From Aplectana chamaeleonis (lineage: Eukaryota; Nematoda; Chromadorea; Rhabditida; Cosmocercidae), in contig JAPDOI010001713.1 in NCBI GenBank assembly GCA_029168955.1, positions 86,288 through 150,287 on the forward strand: a DNA stretch of 64,000 nt, read 5' to 3'. Position 1 is the stretch's first letter. Each line of letters begins with the position of its first letter. Below the pieces are notes generated by a model. It made no database searches, was not told the DNA's origin, and was given only the letters and a program-made list of their open reading frames with translations. Made by a program: the position numbers and the translations under genes. Shown piece after piece: positions 1-11,344 of the stretch.

Positions 1-234
1 CAATGTGTAGCATTCGCTCCATAACGGTAGACCGGCTTTGCGGCTGGCTCCCCGCATCTTTTTTGTATAACTTGCGTTAAAGTCAACTATTAGAGAAACT
101 AGGGAGATATTGACGACCCAGGCCTTGAGAGCTATCCAATGGTCTAGCCTTTGTCGGGGTTTCGTTGAGAGCTATAGAAATGTCGCAATAACCAGCTCTC
201 TATATACGATAGACACACAGGAAAACGCAGACAG

Positions 235-1571
235 AGGCCTCTTTCAGAGTTCGATCGCTGCGCGACGCGATGGGATGATAAGCATGAGCATCGATAGAGA
301 TCGCGTCGCACGTCGATCTGGGGAGCGATTCATAAACGTGATCTCGCTGGTTTGGTTAGGGTTTGTTTCGGGGTGGCTGCAAACCAGCGATTCATCAAGC
401 TCCGGTTTGGCTATCTCTGGGTCACGGGTGGGCTAGGTACCAACCCACCTCAGAGCGACTGGTTAGGGTGGGTTAAGTGCGGTTAGCCAGCCAGACGTGC
501 GATTCCGTGCATATCGTGCAATTACACTAAGCTTTTAATGTGACGCCACGTTTTTTTTCATTGCCTAAATTCCATTATCCTCACCACAGATCTATTTTTC
601 CAAAGTTTTGACTTCCTGAAATGCTTACCGAGTTTCACATAAATTAATAGAGTATCGATTACTTCGTTTAACTGCACATCATTGGCTTTCTTTTCGGATT
701 GTTTTCTTTAAAAAAGATTGTGCTTGATATTAAGTAGAACTCAATTGAAGTAGATTGAAAAAAAAAGCAGCCAGTGAAAACTCGTACAGAATTCTACTGG
801 CTCGGGCAGAGTGGGGTATAACAAATGAATAATATCGATTTTCTCAATAAATTCCATTTTTACCTCACTGGTTCTAATTGTTTATGCTTCCATTAATTGC
901 TCTAAGATGAGCGTGCCCATGACTGACGAAAATGTGGAATTCTGTCTATTCGCTGGATCGCAAATTAGAGTTATTTGAGTATTTTCCGAATATTCGTCGA
1001 ACAAGTGACGATTGTATGTAATCTTGGGAATGAACACAACTTTGCCTTTTTGTAAATTATGTTAACGTTCCTCCAAACGTCATTAGTGGAACCAGAAAAA
1101 AATTACATTAAAAAGTCATCAAAAAATTAAAATCATTTTCATATTCGCGCAAAACTTTAATTTATTTGAAAAAATCAATATTATTCGCCTGATACACTAT
1201 AGGGTAGGGGCAATTTGGACTGGAAAATTGCGCGCTAATGACAATGGTATCTCCGGAATACCTCAGAACCGTCAACAAGCAAAAGAAAAGAAATCAACGA
1301 ACAAAAATGAAGCCCGATTTGACCTGAATTGGTCAGCATACACCGGTTTACCTGTTTAAAATCGTGTTGAACAACCGGTTTGCAAACAAGACCGGCGAAA
1401 ACGTTCGTGAATCGCTGGTTAGCGCGGGCAATTGGTTTGGTTACGGGTGGGCCTGCAAACCGAACCAAACCCTAACCAAACCAAACCAGCGAATGTGCGT
1501 TCACGAATCACACCCCAGCATTCAAAACATGCCATCGCGTCGCACAGCGATCGAACTCTGAAAAAGGCCTA
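235..1571. mobile_element. 1.3-kb inverted-repeat element, unclassified
   Basis: The left end (about 235-275, containing CAGAGTTCGATCGCTG) is repeated in inverted orientation at about 1530-1571. Next to both ends lie GC-rich stretches with GGTTTGGTTAGGG-like wording (320-500 and 1375-1510). The interior (500-1230) is AT-rich and holds no recognisable gene. The GGTTAG-like wording returns near 15.1 and 16.7 kb, so it belongs to a dispersed family. No clear target duplication was found; the class is unknown. Confidence 0.45.
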
Positions 1572-1689
1572 ACGCACCATATGTATCCCTAAACTCCTCA
1601 TATTCCCCGTTTCGGAGGTAGTTCACGAAAAAAAGTCCTTAGAGGTCCTCAGAAAATCAAAAGTCGAGCTTAGTGTATGATCCTCATCT

Positions 1690-1860
1690 CGGTTTTGAAA
1701 TATCGAATTTTATTCGAATATTCAAATAGGATTCCAATATTCGAATAGTTGGCCGACTTTTCGAATGTACTAATTCATTCGAACATTTCTGAAAGGTCTT
1801 ATTCGAATGTATTCATTCATTCAGGAATTTTTTAGAGGTCTTATTTCCATGTATTCATTG
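1690..1860. repeat. ATTCGAATA-type AT-rich repeat
   Basis: Irregular repeats of TTCGAAT and GTATTCATTCATT. Similar blocks occur at about 2440-2580, 19.7-19.96, 21.28-21.48, 43.4-43.75 and 50.4-50.6 kb. This block and the 2440-2580 block flank the TTAA MITE at 1878-2424, which suggests the MITE inserted into an older array. Confidence 0.6.
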
Positions 1861-1877
1861 ATTGGGGAATTCTTTAA

Positions 1878-2424
1878 AGGCAGTGGTCACGATAAAATAT
1901 GATTGTCTTCTTTTCCTCTCTAAACCCTTTTCTGGGTTTAGAGTAGTAGGACTCATGATAAAAAATCGCGAAGAAACCGCTGTTTTGGCCCTAATTTGAA
2001 GCCTGAACTTTCTTGTCTTTTGATGGTGGACGAGCCCACTCCACATCATCGGCAGCGATGATCTCTGATATCAAGAACATCAGCTGGCTTGAAATTGAAT
2101 TTCAATCAATAAACATTCTCCTTCGGACTCATCTAGTCAAGAACATTGACTGGAGTGCTTTCTCTCATTGCTCAACTCTTTTCATTACGTAAATTGGAAT
2201 TTATTTCTTCCTCTGAGCGTCGATTAATTTTGACTGCTCAGCATGATACTGCGATCTTTTTTTTGCGGCACTGTGCACGTGTGCACGAACTGGCATCTTT
2301 GGGCCTTAGAAACTCCAATTCTAGCCCGTTTTTCACCGTGCTGCCTTCATACTTTTTCAGCTGTTTTCTATCTAAGCTGATTTTTATATTTTTTAGAGAA
2401 CGTTTTTCATCGCGACCACTGCCT
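1878..2424. mobile_element. TTAA-targeted MITE (AGGCAGTG ends), long form
   Basis: The ends read TTAA-AGGCAGTGGTCACGAT and CGACCACTGCCT-TCAA. The right duplication is degenerate. The whole 547 bp is an inverted copy of the element at 34161-34709, which has TTAA on both sides. TTAA target sites and TTTAAAGG-type ends are known from nematode MITEs. It encodes no transposase, so it would be mobilised in trans. Confidence 0.75.
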
Positions 2425-2439
2425 TCAAAGGTCCTATTC

Positions 2440-2580
2440 GCATGTATCCATTTATTCGGCGGTTATTAGGAGCCTTTATTCGAATGTATTCATTCATTTG
2501 GGATTTTTTTAAAAGGCCTTATTCGAATGTATTCATTTATTCGGGATTTTTTGAGAGCCGCATTCGAATTATCCATTCAT
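2440..2580. repeat. ATTCGAATGTATTCATT repeats
   Basis: Three imperfect copies of TTATTCGAATGTATTCATT about 50-60 bp apart. It continues the array at 1690-1860 on the other side of the TTAA MITE. Confidence 0.6.
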
Positions 2581-2589
2581 TGGTTAACT

Positions 2590-3290
2590 ATGGTCGAAAG
2601 TCCATGTATGTATAGTGTATATCCCTTTTACAAAACTTTGTTTCTTCGGAAGCGCAGCTGTTTTTCTCCCTTGATTTTTTATCTGAAGGAAAGGCCAGCT
2701 GGTTATCATGTAGTCCGGAATTTGTAGTCCGGAATTTCATTTTATTATATTTATTTTTTTATTCTGCCTTACAATTGTGGTGCGCGCGAAGCGCGCACCA
2801 GATTTGGTTTTGAATCGGCCCCGCGCGCAACCCCTTTTTCGAAATCTCAGTTGAGAGTGAACGTAGAAATTGGAGCTAAATTGCATTAAAAAGAGCGCAA
2901 AAAGTTGGTACAGGTACCCAAAAACAGTTTAGAACGGTTCACTGGTTTTCGAGTAAAAAATGAAAGACCACCCGTTTTTGTTGTTAATCTTCTTTTTTTC
3001 AGACGGCGTACACGATCTTGTTGGTACACTTGAAATTGAGCTAGGGAACTCATTCTTGAAGAGGAGGCTGGAAATGGATGCAGGGCGCTCCTATTCCAAT
3101 TTGAACTTGATACCTTAACTTTGAAGGGTACCTCAAAATCGTGGGTTTATATACAAAATTAGCCGTGGAGCACGAAAACTGCTTTTTTCTGCTGAGGCTG
3201 TGGAGATCGGGGTGTGTGGGTGAATCTGCAGCGAATCAATACAGGTCGTTGAAGGTAAGTACTGAACTTCTCAAAATTCGTACTCATGAC
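2590..3290. other. No gene seen
   Basis: Mixed-composition DNA with short open frames only. A short palindrome, GGTGCGCGCGAAGCGCGCACC (2780-2800), is the only structured feature noted. No splice-consistent coding pattern was recognised. Confidence 0.4.
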
Positions 3291-3299
3291 ACGTCATCG

Positions 3300-3620
3300 A
3301 TCGATAATCAATATTATCGATTTTCGCGCTTTTTGCACAGAATGCTGCTAGGAGTGGTGATTGTTGATGAGATTGGTTTTTTTGGTTGGGGAATTTTGCT
3401 CATCAGTCATTATCAATAAATACCGATCAATAATATCGATTTTTTCGCCTTCTGCACAAAATACCGCAATGATTTTCGATTGTTGATGGCTCTAACAATC
3501 AGTCACTTGTTTGGGAAATTCTTATCATCATGCGAAACCGAACATTATCGATCAATGATATCGGTTTTTTCCATGTTGCACAAAATGCGGCAATGAGTGG
3601 TATTTTTTATGGTTTTGGAA
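3300..3620. repeat. Tandem repeat, about 123-bp unit, three copies
   Basis: Units start near 3300, 3423 and 3546, each with a CGATCAATAATATCGATTTT-like block followed by TTGCACARAATGC and a GATTGTTGATG-like stretch. Copies are diverged but phased at about 123 bp. Confidence 0.6.
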
Positions 3621-3783
3621 AATATGTTTCAGACATTGCACTCATGCGACAAAATCGTCTGTTAGGTGTTTCATCTTTCCGAACTGGTTCCAATTCCAAA
3701 TTTCCAAATTCATCTTTCCAAACTGGTTCCAGACAAATTCCAATTCATGTCATAAAGGGAACCTTCGAGAAAAAAATATGTGA

Positions 3784-4308
3784 AATTTCTGAAAATTTAG
3801 CTTCCTGGCAAAAGTAAAGATTTGGTAATGGTGAAAAAAAAGTTTCAAAAATACCTTGAAATATCTTTAAAAAATGATTTGGTGTAAAATAGCCTGGAGA
3901 ATAAAAGATCTAGGAAATGAAGTGAAATTACCGAAAATGTGATTTGGTGGTCGATCATTTCACAAGCTTCTGCGTTAAACTCATCAAAACGAAATCAAGT
4001 GCGCAACGGAAACATTAAGCCATTTTTGATAGCTGTAATAAGGGAATCAGCATAGGTCAAGCTAGGTGAACGCAAGGCTCCCTTCCATATCGTGCTTTAT
4101 TTCGTTTTGATAAGTTTAACGGAGAAGCTTGTAAAATGATCGACCACCAAATCACATTTTTTGTAATTTCACTTCATTTCCTAGATTTTTTATTTTCCAG
4201 GCTATTTTACACCAAATCATTTTTTAAAGATATTTCAAGACATTTTTGAAACTTTTTTTATCATTACCAAATCGTTACTTTTGCCAGGAAGCTAAATTTT
4301 CAGAAATT
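3784..4308. mobile_element. Long palindrome / foldback element
   Basis: Two arms of about 218 bp (3784-4002 and 4090-4308) are inverted copies at roughly 93 percent identity by eye, separated by about 87 bp. Shared words include TAGCTTCCTGGCAAAAG and GATTTGGTGGTCGATC. It has no coding capacity. A foldback MITE is the likeliest reading; no target duplication was identified. Confidence 0.75.
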
Positions 4309-4309
4309 A

Positions 4310-5510
4310 GAGCTATGCTTTTGAATACTCTAGAGACTTCCCAGTCCCCCTGCTTTCGTTCTCAATTTGCATTATTTGATTTTTTCTAGGCCTAATCCAA
4401 TCCAGTCGCGTGGCTTAACAAAAAAGACGAGAGAGCGAGAGAGACGCTACAATGTAGCCATTCAAGCGAAATACATTTTAGACGTGAATATTTTTAATTT
4501 CGAAATTGTGTCTCTGGTTCGAGTCGTCTCACTCTGCACAGTTTGAGTACAATGTTGACATGCAAGAGTATGTATATCTGAACTCACTCGATTTTTACAC
4601 TAAATAACACTTAAGCAAGTTCTAAATCTTCTTTTTAATCAGCACATTTCGCCATTCATCTTTCACCAAGCCGGTTTTCCTCCTCTTGCTATTATTGATC
4701 GCACCCATGCCTCCTATTCAGCTATTTACCTACAGGGTGCGCTTTAAAGGCAGCATACACGCTCGCAAGCATAGTCGAGATGACAGCATAGATAGGTCCG
4801 CACGACCCGTACTATGTCGTCAACGACGTTTGAAGCGCTGAAAATTGTCCAGGGGCCGTATTCATCAATGACTTACCCGCGAGGTAAGTGCAAAGTCCTT
4901 CGAATTTGGCACTTACCCGGTATTCGCACGCTTACTTACCCGCGATTTTCGAGTAAAAATCCAGGTAAAATTTACCCGACGTATGGAGCCGGGTAAATTT
5001 TACTCCCAGCCGGCTACAGCTGCACTCACCGCGGAAACAGCAATGGAGCGCATTAGTTTCATCGATAATTAAAACTATCATTATAGGTTATTTTGCTTTT
5101 TTTATGATTAATTCAATGTTTCTTTCCACAAACAGAAAGTTATAAATGTTTTTTCATCCGTGTTCTCATTGGTTTTTGTTGTCTGACGTGAAAAAGCGGT
5201 AGACTTCCCTTGCTTCTGTCCACTAGATTTCTTCGCCAAATTTTGAATGCATCAGAAAATGCCACTAAAGATTTTCTTATCGGCTTTATACTCTTCGTGC
5301 CATTGTTCACCGAACTCTTACTGAGTTAGTCTAGAGGTAGTCTATCAGAAAAACTTGGTTCCCAGGATAGTTCTGACGATTAGGTCTGGTCATTCCATTG
5401 TAAAGGCCCATAATGGTTCGGTATTCGGTTGGTTTCATTATCCTCTGTAAAACTTCGGAATTCTCACCACCCAAGGCAAGAGCAAAGCGGGCTGTTCTGC
5501 TCCCTCAGGG
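4310..5510. other. Non-coding stretch with one TTAA-MITE end
   Basis: Contains a TTAA-AGGCAGCATACACG end at 4744, whose partner end was not found; a related interior lies near 54.18 kb. A short run of TTACCCG words occurs at 4874-5005. No gene was seen. Confidence 0.4.
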
Positions 5511-5512
5511 TT

Positions 5513-5638
5513 CGTTTATACTCCCACCGTGGTTCGGCGCGGCACAGTGCAATCCTACGGTATTGATTACGCGGCCCCGCACGATCGACATTCTAGGAAA
5601 GCACTTTGCCGCGCCGCTCGGCGGCGGAGGTAAAAACA
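5513..5638. mobile_element. Small GC-rich foldback MITE (CGTTTATACT ends)
   Basis: An approximately 126-bp inverted-repeat element with GTTTATACTCCCACC at the left and GGCGGCGGAGG-TAAAAAC at the right. It has a GCGCGGCACAGTGC-like arm and a central ATTGAT / GATCGAC core. Copies occur at 13449-13560 and 60258-60384. Confidence 0.6.
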
Positions 5639-5639
5639 A

Positions 5640-6195
5640 TCCCTCATGAGCTCTCTTACTGTCTCCAACCGCCGCTACACACTAGTACGCGTAGAAACCA
5701 TGAGAATTTCGCGGTTCTATAGCCTTTGACTATCAGTCCAGCTGAATCATTAGGGTAGAAGCCGACTTGCTATCACACCTTCTTGATGATTGACCACATC
5801 ACGATAAAACGCCCATGAGGGTGTTGATCAGCTCCGTGATCTCTGAAGCGTTGAATGCCCCTGTTCAGACTCCCGTAAAATTTGCCGCGAACCAACCACG
5901 AACTTTGTGCCTGCCACGGACCTACCGAGATCCTGCCGCGTATCTCAACCTTAGCGCGAATTCTTGGTGTATCATTCACCAAACTATGCTTCTCCAAGCC
6001 GCATACTGTGCTTGTAGTTAATCTTTATGACGCACTAAAATTTCATCGCGAACTTTTTTTTGTTTAGGCTCAGTCCCTTGCAATCGTTATACCGTTGCAA
6101 ATCCTTCTCACCATACCCGTAAATGATTTCTCGGACCCGAAGGAAGCTCTTTCGAAGAGAGTTATCAAAAAAGAACGTTGAAAACGCGAGAGTGC
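5640..6195. other. No gene seen
   Basis: Short open frames on both strands overlap each other and show no conserved motif. No repeat family was recognised here. Confidence 0.35.
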
Positions 6196-6199
6196 GTCC

Positions 6200-6560
6200 T
6201 ACTCTGAAAAGATTTGCCGCGTCAGTGCCGGGAAAGTACCGCGACCCTCGACTGTGCCGTGATAGTTCCGCGATAGTACCGCAGCGGCTCCGTGATCAGG
6301 CGATTTTGTTGCCGTGTCTTGAGCCTCGACATCGCCGCGATAGTACCGCAGCGGCTCCGCGTTAGAACGGCGCCGGCTCCGCGGGAATGCAGCAGTGAAC
6401 CCACGTGGAGTACGATGTACTATCCTGTGTGGTAAAACGAAATTGTCGCCGGTTGGACGCGGCTCCGCGATAGTGCCGGATCGGTGCCTGTAGGCTCCGA
6501 AGCGGCACAAAGCAGAGCCGCAGCGGCGATTTCTCTCAAAGTAGCGCCTGAATAAATTCT
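6200..6560 (+). mobile_element. GCGGAGCCGC-family element (family B), internally deleted copy
   Basis: Runs of CGCGATAGTACCGCAGCGGCTCC dominate. Ends read TACTCTGAAAAG and CTCTCAAAGTA, which are inverted. The segment GAGTACGATGTACT through TTGTCGCCGGTTGG corresponds to the upstream flank of the SL-like exon in other copies, but the exon itself is missing. It is the inverted counterpart of 48830-49045. Confidence 0.65.
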
Positions 6561-6959
6561 GAACAAATCCTACGGGCATATATTATATTGCGCTTGCTAT
6601 AACTGCATTTTTATTTTATGAGGTGCTGCAAATTGTGAGAAAATTGGTTTTATCACATTAAGATGTTTAAAAAGTTTAGTTTCATAAAAATTCTCGAATA
6701 GTGTACGCTGAACACTTTTTATTGACTTATTGAAAACTTTCCGTTTTCTGCTCATTTTCTGAGCTTTTCTAGTGTTTTATGTTCAACAGGATTTTTCGTT
6801 TCCTTATAGAAGTTTCCCCACATCCCTGATCCCAGGGTTGAACTCAGTGGTTTTTTGGTCCCTCCTCATTACTCAGACGAGGCAGCCCAGGAGTCCATTT
6901 GGTTATTTAGATTGCGGCAGAAATGTAAATACTTCGTGTGTGTATGTATTAGAGGGAGA

Positions 6960-6992
6960 GAGTGTGTGTGTGTGTGTGTGGGGGGGGGGGGC
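6960..6992 (+). repeat. (GT)n(G)n microsatellite
   Basis: A short run of GT dinucleotides passes directly into ten or more G residues. Confidence 0.8.
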
Positions 6993-7159
6993 TCAACTTG
7001 GCAAATCAATGGTTTTGTTTAAAGCAGCAAGCGTTAAGTAAAATTAACCCCTTTCTACTAGAAGACGCATTTGCAATGTTCATTTCTTATTGTTAAACCG
7101 ACGATGAGCCTAATGGAAACAATAGAGGCGCAGGATTGCCGCCACATCAAAAAATCGAA

Positions 7160-7655
7160 AAATAGAAGACGACCCTTCTCTGAGAAAATTTGCCGCATCA
7201 GGGCCGGAAAAGTATCGCGAAACTTGACTATGCCGCGATAGTTCCGCGATAGTACCGCAGCGGCTCCGAGAGGACGCAGCAGCGAACCCGCTCAGAGTAC
7301 GATGTACTGCCCTGTGAGGTGAAACGAAATTGACGCCGGTTCAATTACCCAAGCTTTTGGTACACTTCGTATTTCCTTGGGCGCGAAAACAGCAGTAACC
7401 TATGTCTTTATGAGACAGAGGACGTAATAACCGCGAATGCGTATTTTTGTTCTTAGGCCCCCTTAGTTGTATTACATTTCTTGATAAATTCGTATGAGAT
7501 ACTGTCCCGGAGCCGCGGCGGCACCATCGCGGAACTGCCGCGTTGCTGCTACGGCTCCGTGGAAGTGCCGCCGCGGCTCCGCTGTAATGCCGCTTCGGTG
7601 CCTGTAGGTTCCGAAGCGGCTCTATCGCGGAGCCGCAGCGGCGCTTTCTCTCTGA
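7160..7655 (+). mobile_element. GCGGAGCCGC-family element (family B) with SL RNA-like core
   Basis: Left end about 7180 (TCTGAGAAAATTTGCCGC), right end about 7655 (GGCGCTTTCTCTCTGAG), inverted to each other. Both arms consist of GCGGAGCCGCAGCGG-type wording. The middle (7298-7470) carries the SL RNA-like unit annotated separately. The same element in opposite orientation lies at 48470-49045. No protein is encoded, so it is a non-autonomous element. Confidence 0.7.
7338..7466 (+). ncRNA. SL RNA-like unit (SL1-like exon, donor, Sm-like site)
   Basis: Seen: positions 7338-7359 match the 22-nt nematode SL1 leader at 18 of 22 positions and are followed by GTAC, a donor-like GT. About 41 bp upstream is GTACGATGTACTG, shared with the unit at 32704. 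Downstream come a hairpin (CCTATGTC with GACAGAGG), TATTTTTG at 7442-7449 (Sm-like) and a 3' hairpin (CTTAGGCCCCCTTAG). Known: nematode SL RNAs give the leader in trans-splicing and have an SL exon, a GU donor, an Sm site and three stem-loops. Inferred: this is a mobilised, partly decayed SL RNA gene; four leader changes argue against normal function. Confidence 0.5.
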
Positions 7656-7659
7656 GTTT

Positions 7660-8038
7660 ACGCTTTGTTTTAATGGGGTACTACTGCATCATTTCCGTAA
7701 GCTAAATTCTGCGCAGAATATACACAGGCCGTACCCAATAAGCTGCACTCTATGATGCAATACCACTCGGAGGGAAAAGAGGCACTCCAATGTGGGCGGG
7801 GCTCTAAAGCGCAAGGTGCGCGCACCTTCTCGTAGATAAGAGAAACGAATAGGAGAAATAGTAACCATGTGGTAGAGACCAAATCGAATGAGGGTAGCTA
7901 ATAAATTTAGGAATATCTAGGAAAAACGCATCGCGATGTAAAAGGAACCCGTACGCGAGAAGGTGCGCGCCCCATGCGCTCTCAGACCCCTCCCATATCA
8001 GAAAGCCTCTGCGACCGCGCCCATCGCATACGTATCGT
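7660..8038. other. No gene seen
   Basis: Contains AAGGTGCGCGCACCTTC (7813-7830), a short palindrome, and a second GAGAAGGTGCGCGCC near 7957. Nothing else recognisable. Confidence 0.35.
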
Positions 8039-8301
8039 CAGCGGGGATGAGCGGAATGAAAATATGAAATTTCGGAAATCGGTTTTCGGATTTCGGAACA
8101 AGAAAAAAATTTCTCGGGTTTCGGAAATCGGGCACGAAACGCCTGAAAATGCGCGGAATTGCGGTTTTCGGAACGCGAAACGCGGGAAAATTCAAAAAAA
8201 AATTAATGTTTTCTTTCTTCCAAGTGACCCGATATTTTCGCATTCCGCAGCGTTTTCTGCGGTTTTCGGAATGCGGAACGCGGAACTCCGCTCATCCCTG
8301 A
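8039..8301. mobile_element. Short hAT-like MITE (CAGCGGGGATGAGCGGA ends)
   Basis: The left end CAGCGGGGATGAGCGGAAT matches the inverted right end ACTCCGCTCATCCCTG. The interior repeats TTTCGGAA and GCGGAAC words in both orientations. The CAGGGATG-type terminus resembles hAT elements and the larger element at 30324-32185. Target duplications are not clear (ATCGT versus ATCGG). Confidence 0.5.
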
Positions 8302-8586
8302 TCGGCAGGAACGGCCACGGACGGCTCAGGCGTTCTCAGTCCGGCCACAATGGGTGCATTTTACACCCAATACATACTGGGTTGGGAAGTCCCTCAGTTG
8401 TAGCCGGCGGCAGCCAGCTGGAATATGCCATCATGAAAAATTAGTCGATAATACATTGCGTATCATGACCATGACATGACCTAAAACATTTCTCTCTCCA
8501 CTTGTCTGACATTTAAAAACCCTATAACTCTTCATTATTGAGTAGTAATTCATAAGACAGTAATGCATGTGAGCAAATTGATTCTA

Positions 8587-9672
8587 ACAAGGGAACCACA
8601 ATAAGTCATAGTGACCATTCCAAATGGAATGTACTTTTCTAGAACCATTCTCGGACTAAAGGTCCGAATATGCCCATCGCAGCTGCCTAGACCCACTCTG
8701 AAAAAATTTATAGGCATTTTTCCTCCGATTTTCGTACCTATTGTACCCTCCAAAACACGCATTATTTTCACGAAATTCCGGAAATGGACCTCATAATCGT
8801 GTTCAGAGCCCAAAACTACCCCACTAAGCAAAGTTAGGTTGAAGGAACATTTTCCCAACTTTGCGCAGACTAACCGCGTTTTGGACTGGTACGGATTTTC
8901 GGTTGGGCGTTTATTTATACCAACAATTAGAGGGCTCTCGAAGCGTTTTAGAAAAATATTCCAGATTTGACTAAAAATTCGCTCTGAGGGGTTATTTTGG
9001 GTGCTGATCACGAATCTGAGGTTCATTCGTCGACTTTCCGAAGCTTTCGACTGTATTCGTTCGCAGATTCCCATCGGAATAGAATTTGATCGCAAATCGC
9101 GACTTTTGACAATTTCCGGAGTGCTTCTATAGAATATGCTCAAGTTATTTCTCTAGGGGTTATTTGGAGTGCTGAACACGAATCTGATGTCGGTTTATCG
9201 ATTTTTGGCAGCTTACGGTAAATTTCGGTGGGTATACGGCAGTTTGGTCAAAGTCTCAGATTTCCCTCAGTTTCTATGTGGGTGTTATTTGGGGTGCTGA
9301 ATACGAATTTGATGTCCATTTGACGATTATCGGAATATTGAGGAAGTTTTTGCCTCCTAAATGATATGTTACCAACAGTAACCTGCAGTAAACCTTAAAA
9401 TTTGGGCAAACACACCCCAGCTTCGTGTTCAGCACCCCAGATTACGCCCACATACAAGTTTTCAGCAAAATCCGAAAACAAAATTAAGAAAAAACTCCCT
9501 AAAAATTCCATGGGGGCCTGCCTGCCGCAAAGCTTTAAAAAACGCTCATAAGTTTTTTCAGAGTGGGTCTAGGCAGCTGCAATTGGCATATTCGGACTTT
9601 TCGTCCGAAATTGGTTCTAGAAATGTTCATTTCATTTGGAATGGTCATTATGACTTATTGTGGTTCCCTTGT
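8587..9672. mobile_element. 1.1-kb TIR element built from repeated 'TGCTGAACACGAAT' modules (family D)
   Basis: The termini ACAAGGGAACCACAATAAG and its inverse begin and end the element. The inverted match extends about 130 bp inward, including CTAGACCCACTCTGAAAAA. Inside, a module like GGGTGCTGAACACGAATCTGA recurs at about 9000, 9160 and 9290, and inverted at about 8790 and 9420. A 197-codon open frame on the minus strand (8550-9143) covers these repeats and is not thought to be a gene. Partial copies lie at 28500-28760 and 62905-64000. Confidence 0.7.
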
Positions 9673-9679
9673 AAGAGGC

Positions 9680-10260
9680 TTTATTATTTTTTATCTCATC
9701 TATTCCCTGGGAGAGAGGAGGAGGAGGCAGCGACCTATGAGAAATGCCAAGTATGAATTTAAAAGAATCATTTTTCTCCCTGATGGCGGATGGCGGGGAA
9801 ACATTAACGCTTTTAAAGTGTTGATTGGTTTTAAACTCTACCGCATAGTATTGCAGTGGTATACATTCATTTGTATTGTTTACATACTTACTCATTCTTA
9901 TCAGTGCCCACTGACTGAACACTACTCTGTACCATTCAATGTTGTTGTCTATTTGAAGAAACCGTGCTGTACAATAATAGAGGATGTATGCGACCCGCGT
10001 TTTTGCCTTTTCTTCCCTTACTGTGCAAGCTATTAACTAATTAACGTGTGGCTTAACACGGATTCTCTAGACTCTCGTTACTTCTCTGCTAACCGGCTAT
10101 GGTGAAGATTTTGATTTTTGAGTCGGGCTCCAGGGCCAGTAGCAATCCCCTAATGTGGTGACTTCAAAGAGGCAGCCAACCTGAGGTCGGTGACGCCTAG
10201 ATGCCTCCTAAGGTTGCGACCTTAGAACGAGAATTATTTTTGAAGAGTAGCATGAATGCA
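9680..10260. other. No gene seen
   Basis: A 157-codon plus-strand frame (9563-10036) starts inside family D and runs out of it, so it is probably chance. No recognisable domain. Confidence 0.35.
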
Positions 10261-10261
10261 A

Positions 10262-10350
10262 AACTCTCAGTAGTCGACGTATTTGAATCAGCACAGCACC
10301 AACCGGATGCTCAACACAGCGCCTTAGACCACTAGGCCACTTGTTCATGT
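10262..10350 (-). pseudogene. tRNA-like sequence (degenerate tRNA or SINE head)
   Basis: On the minus strand AGTGGCCTAGTGGTCTAAGG matches a tRNA box A region, and about 40 bp on TGATTCAAATACG resembles box B. The acceptor ends do not pair and no clean anticodon stem forms, so this is not a functional tRNA. A second tRNA-like half (ATCGTGGTTCAGTGGTAAG, minus strand 10451-10470) lies 100 bp away and resembles the 5' half of a tRNA-Gly. Confidence 0.4.
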
Positions 10351-10479
10351 TTGAGGGACTCTTTCTGTTTCCCTTCATACACTCCCTCCACAAGCGAGAG
10401 AATGTTAGATTTTAAAAAAACGACTTTGAAAATTTCTTGTTGAATGACCACTTACCACTGAACCACGATACACAATACT

Positions 10480-11340
10480 TTGTAGTGTGATTGTCGAGGA
10501 GCCAAACTCGTGTTTTTTCACAAGGTGAACCAAAAAGTTAAAAGGATTTTTTTTCAAATTATGGACTATTTTTTTTCTTAGTTTGTTTCACGCTTCCCAG
10601 TCAACATAGAAAGAAGTGAAATCGAAAGTGAAAGAGGAAAACGAAGTTAAGATGAAAGCCGCACTTAGATGAACTATTATACAGCATATAATAGCTAGTA
10701 CACGCGGATCACCTAGTAAGTTTCGTGCCTTTTCTGAAGAACGAAACCGTTTTTCAGCCATCTTTCTTAGATGGCTTTCTAAGCAAATCTGATTTTATTT
10801 GTGGTGGGCGATTATCGAAAAAAAAATCTGAAAATGGTTGAATATGGCGACAGCAACTTCTAGGAATTGGAAGTTGAGCTTAGCATAGAACTAAAGCACG
10901 TGAAATCTATAAAGGAGATGTAGTCATCACAGCTACGTACAATTTGACGTTAATCTCCCACTAATCTTCGCCAGGAATCATTGAAACATCAAAAAAACCT
11001 TCGAACGTTCCGCCTGTCATTCCTATCAGCTGGCAGCGGAGCTGGAAGGCCTGCCAGCCGGCGCGTGCAATTTTCCCTTGCCTACCTAGACAACGAGATA
11101 GGCCGCCCTGCTGTGCTCGGGTGATAAGTGGACAGCGGACTGGTCGGTTTGCAAGCGCTCCACTGCCCTTTCTTCTAGCGCACTTGCTTCAAAAAGTCAG
11201 CACCATTGGACGTGCTCGACCCTATGACCGCGGCATCGACCCAGCTCCTCTTCGCTCCGCGCGCTATTTCTCTTTCCTCTGCGGCGGTGAGCGAAGTCAC
11301 CACCCGTTTCTTGCAGTCAGCCATCTCACGAAAGAACGGT
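10480..11340. other. No gene seen
   Basis: AT-rich to 11000, then moderately GC-rich. Short frames only (86-89 codons in overlapping phases at 11121-11475), with no motif recognised. Confidence 0.35.
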
Positions 11341-11344
11341 CATC

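Noticed and set aside
320..500. Telomere-like GGTTAGGG words
   Set aside because: They are irregular parts of a dispersed element, not a tandem TTAGGC or TTAGGG array.
8550..9143. 197-codon minus-strand frame
   Set aside because: It spans the inverted end and modules of family D and its repeats; matching frames in the 63-kb copy are broken.
10262..10350. Functional tRNA gene
   Set aside because: The acceptor and anticodon stems do not pair; only box A and a weak box B are present.
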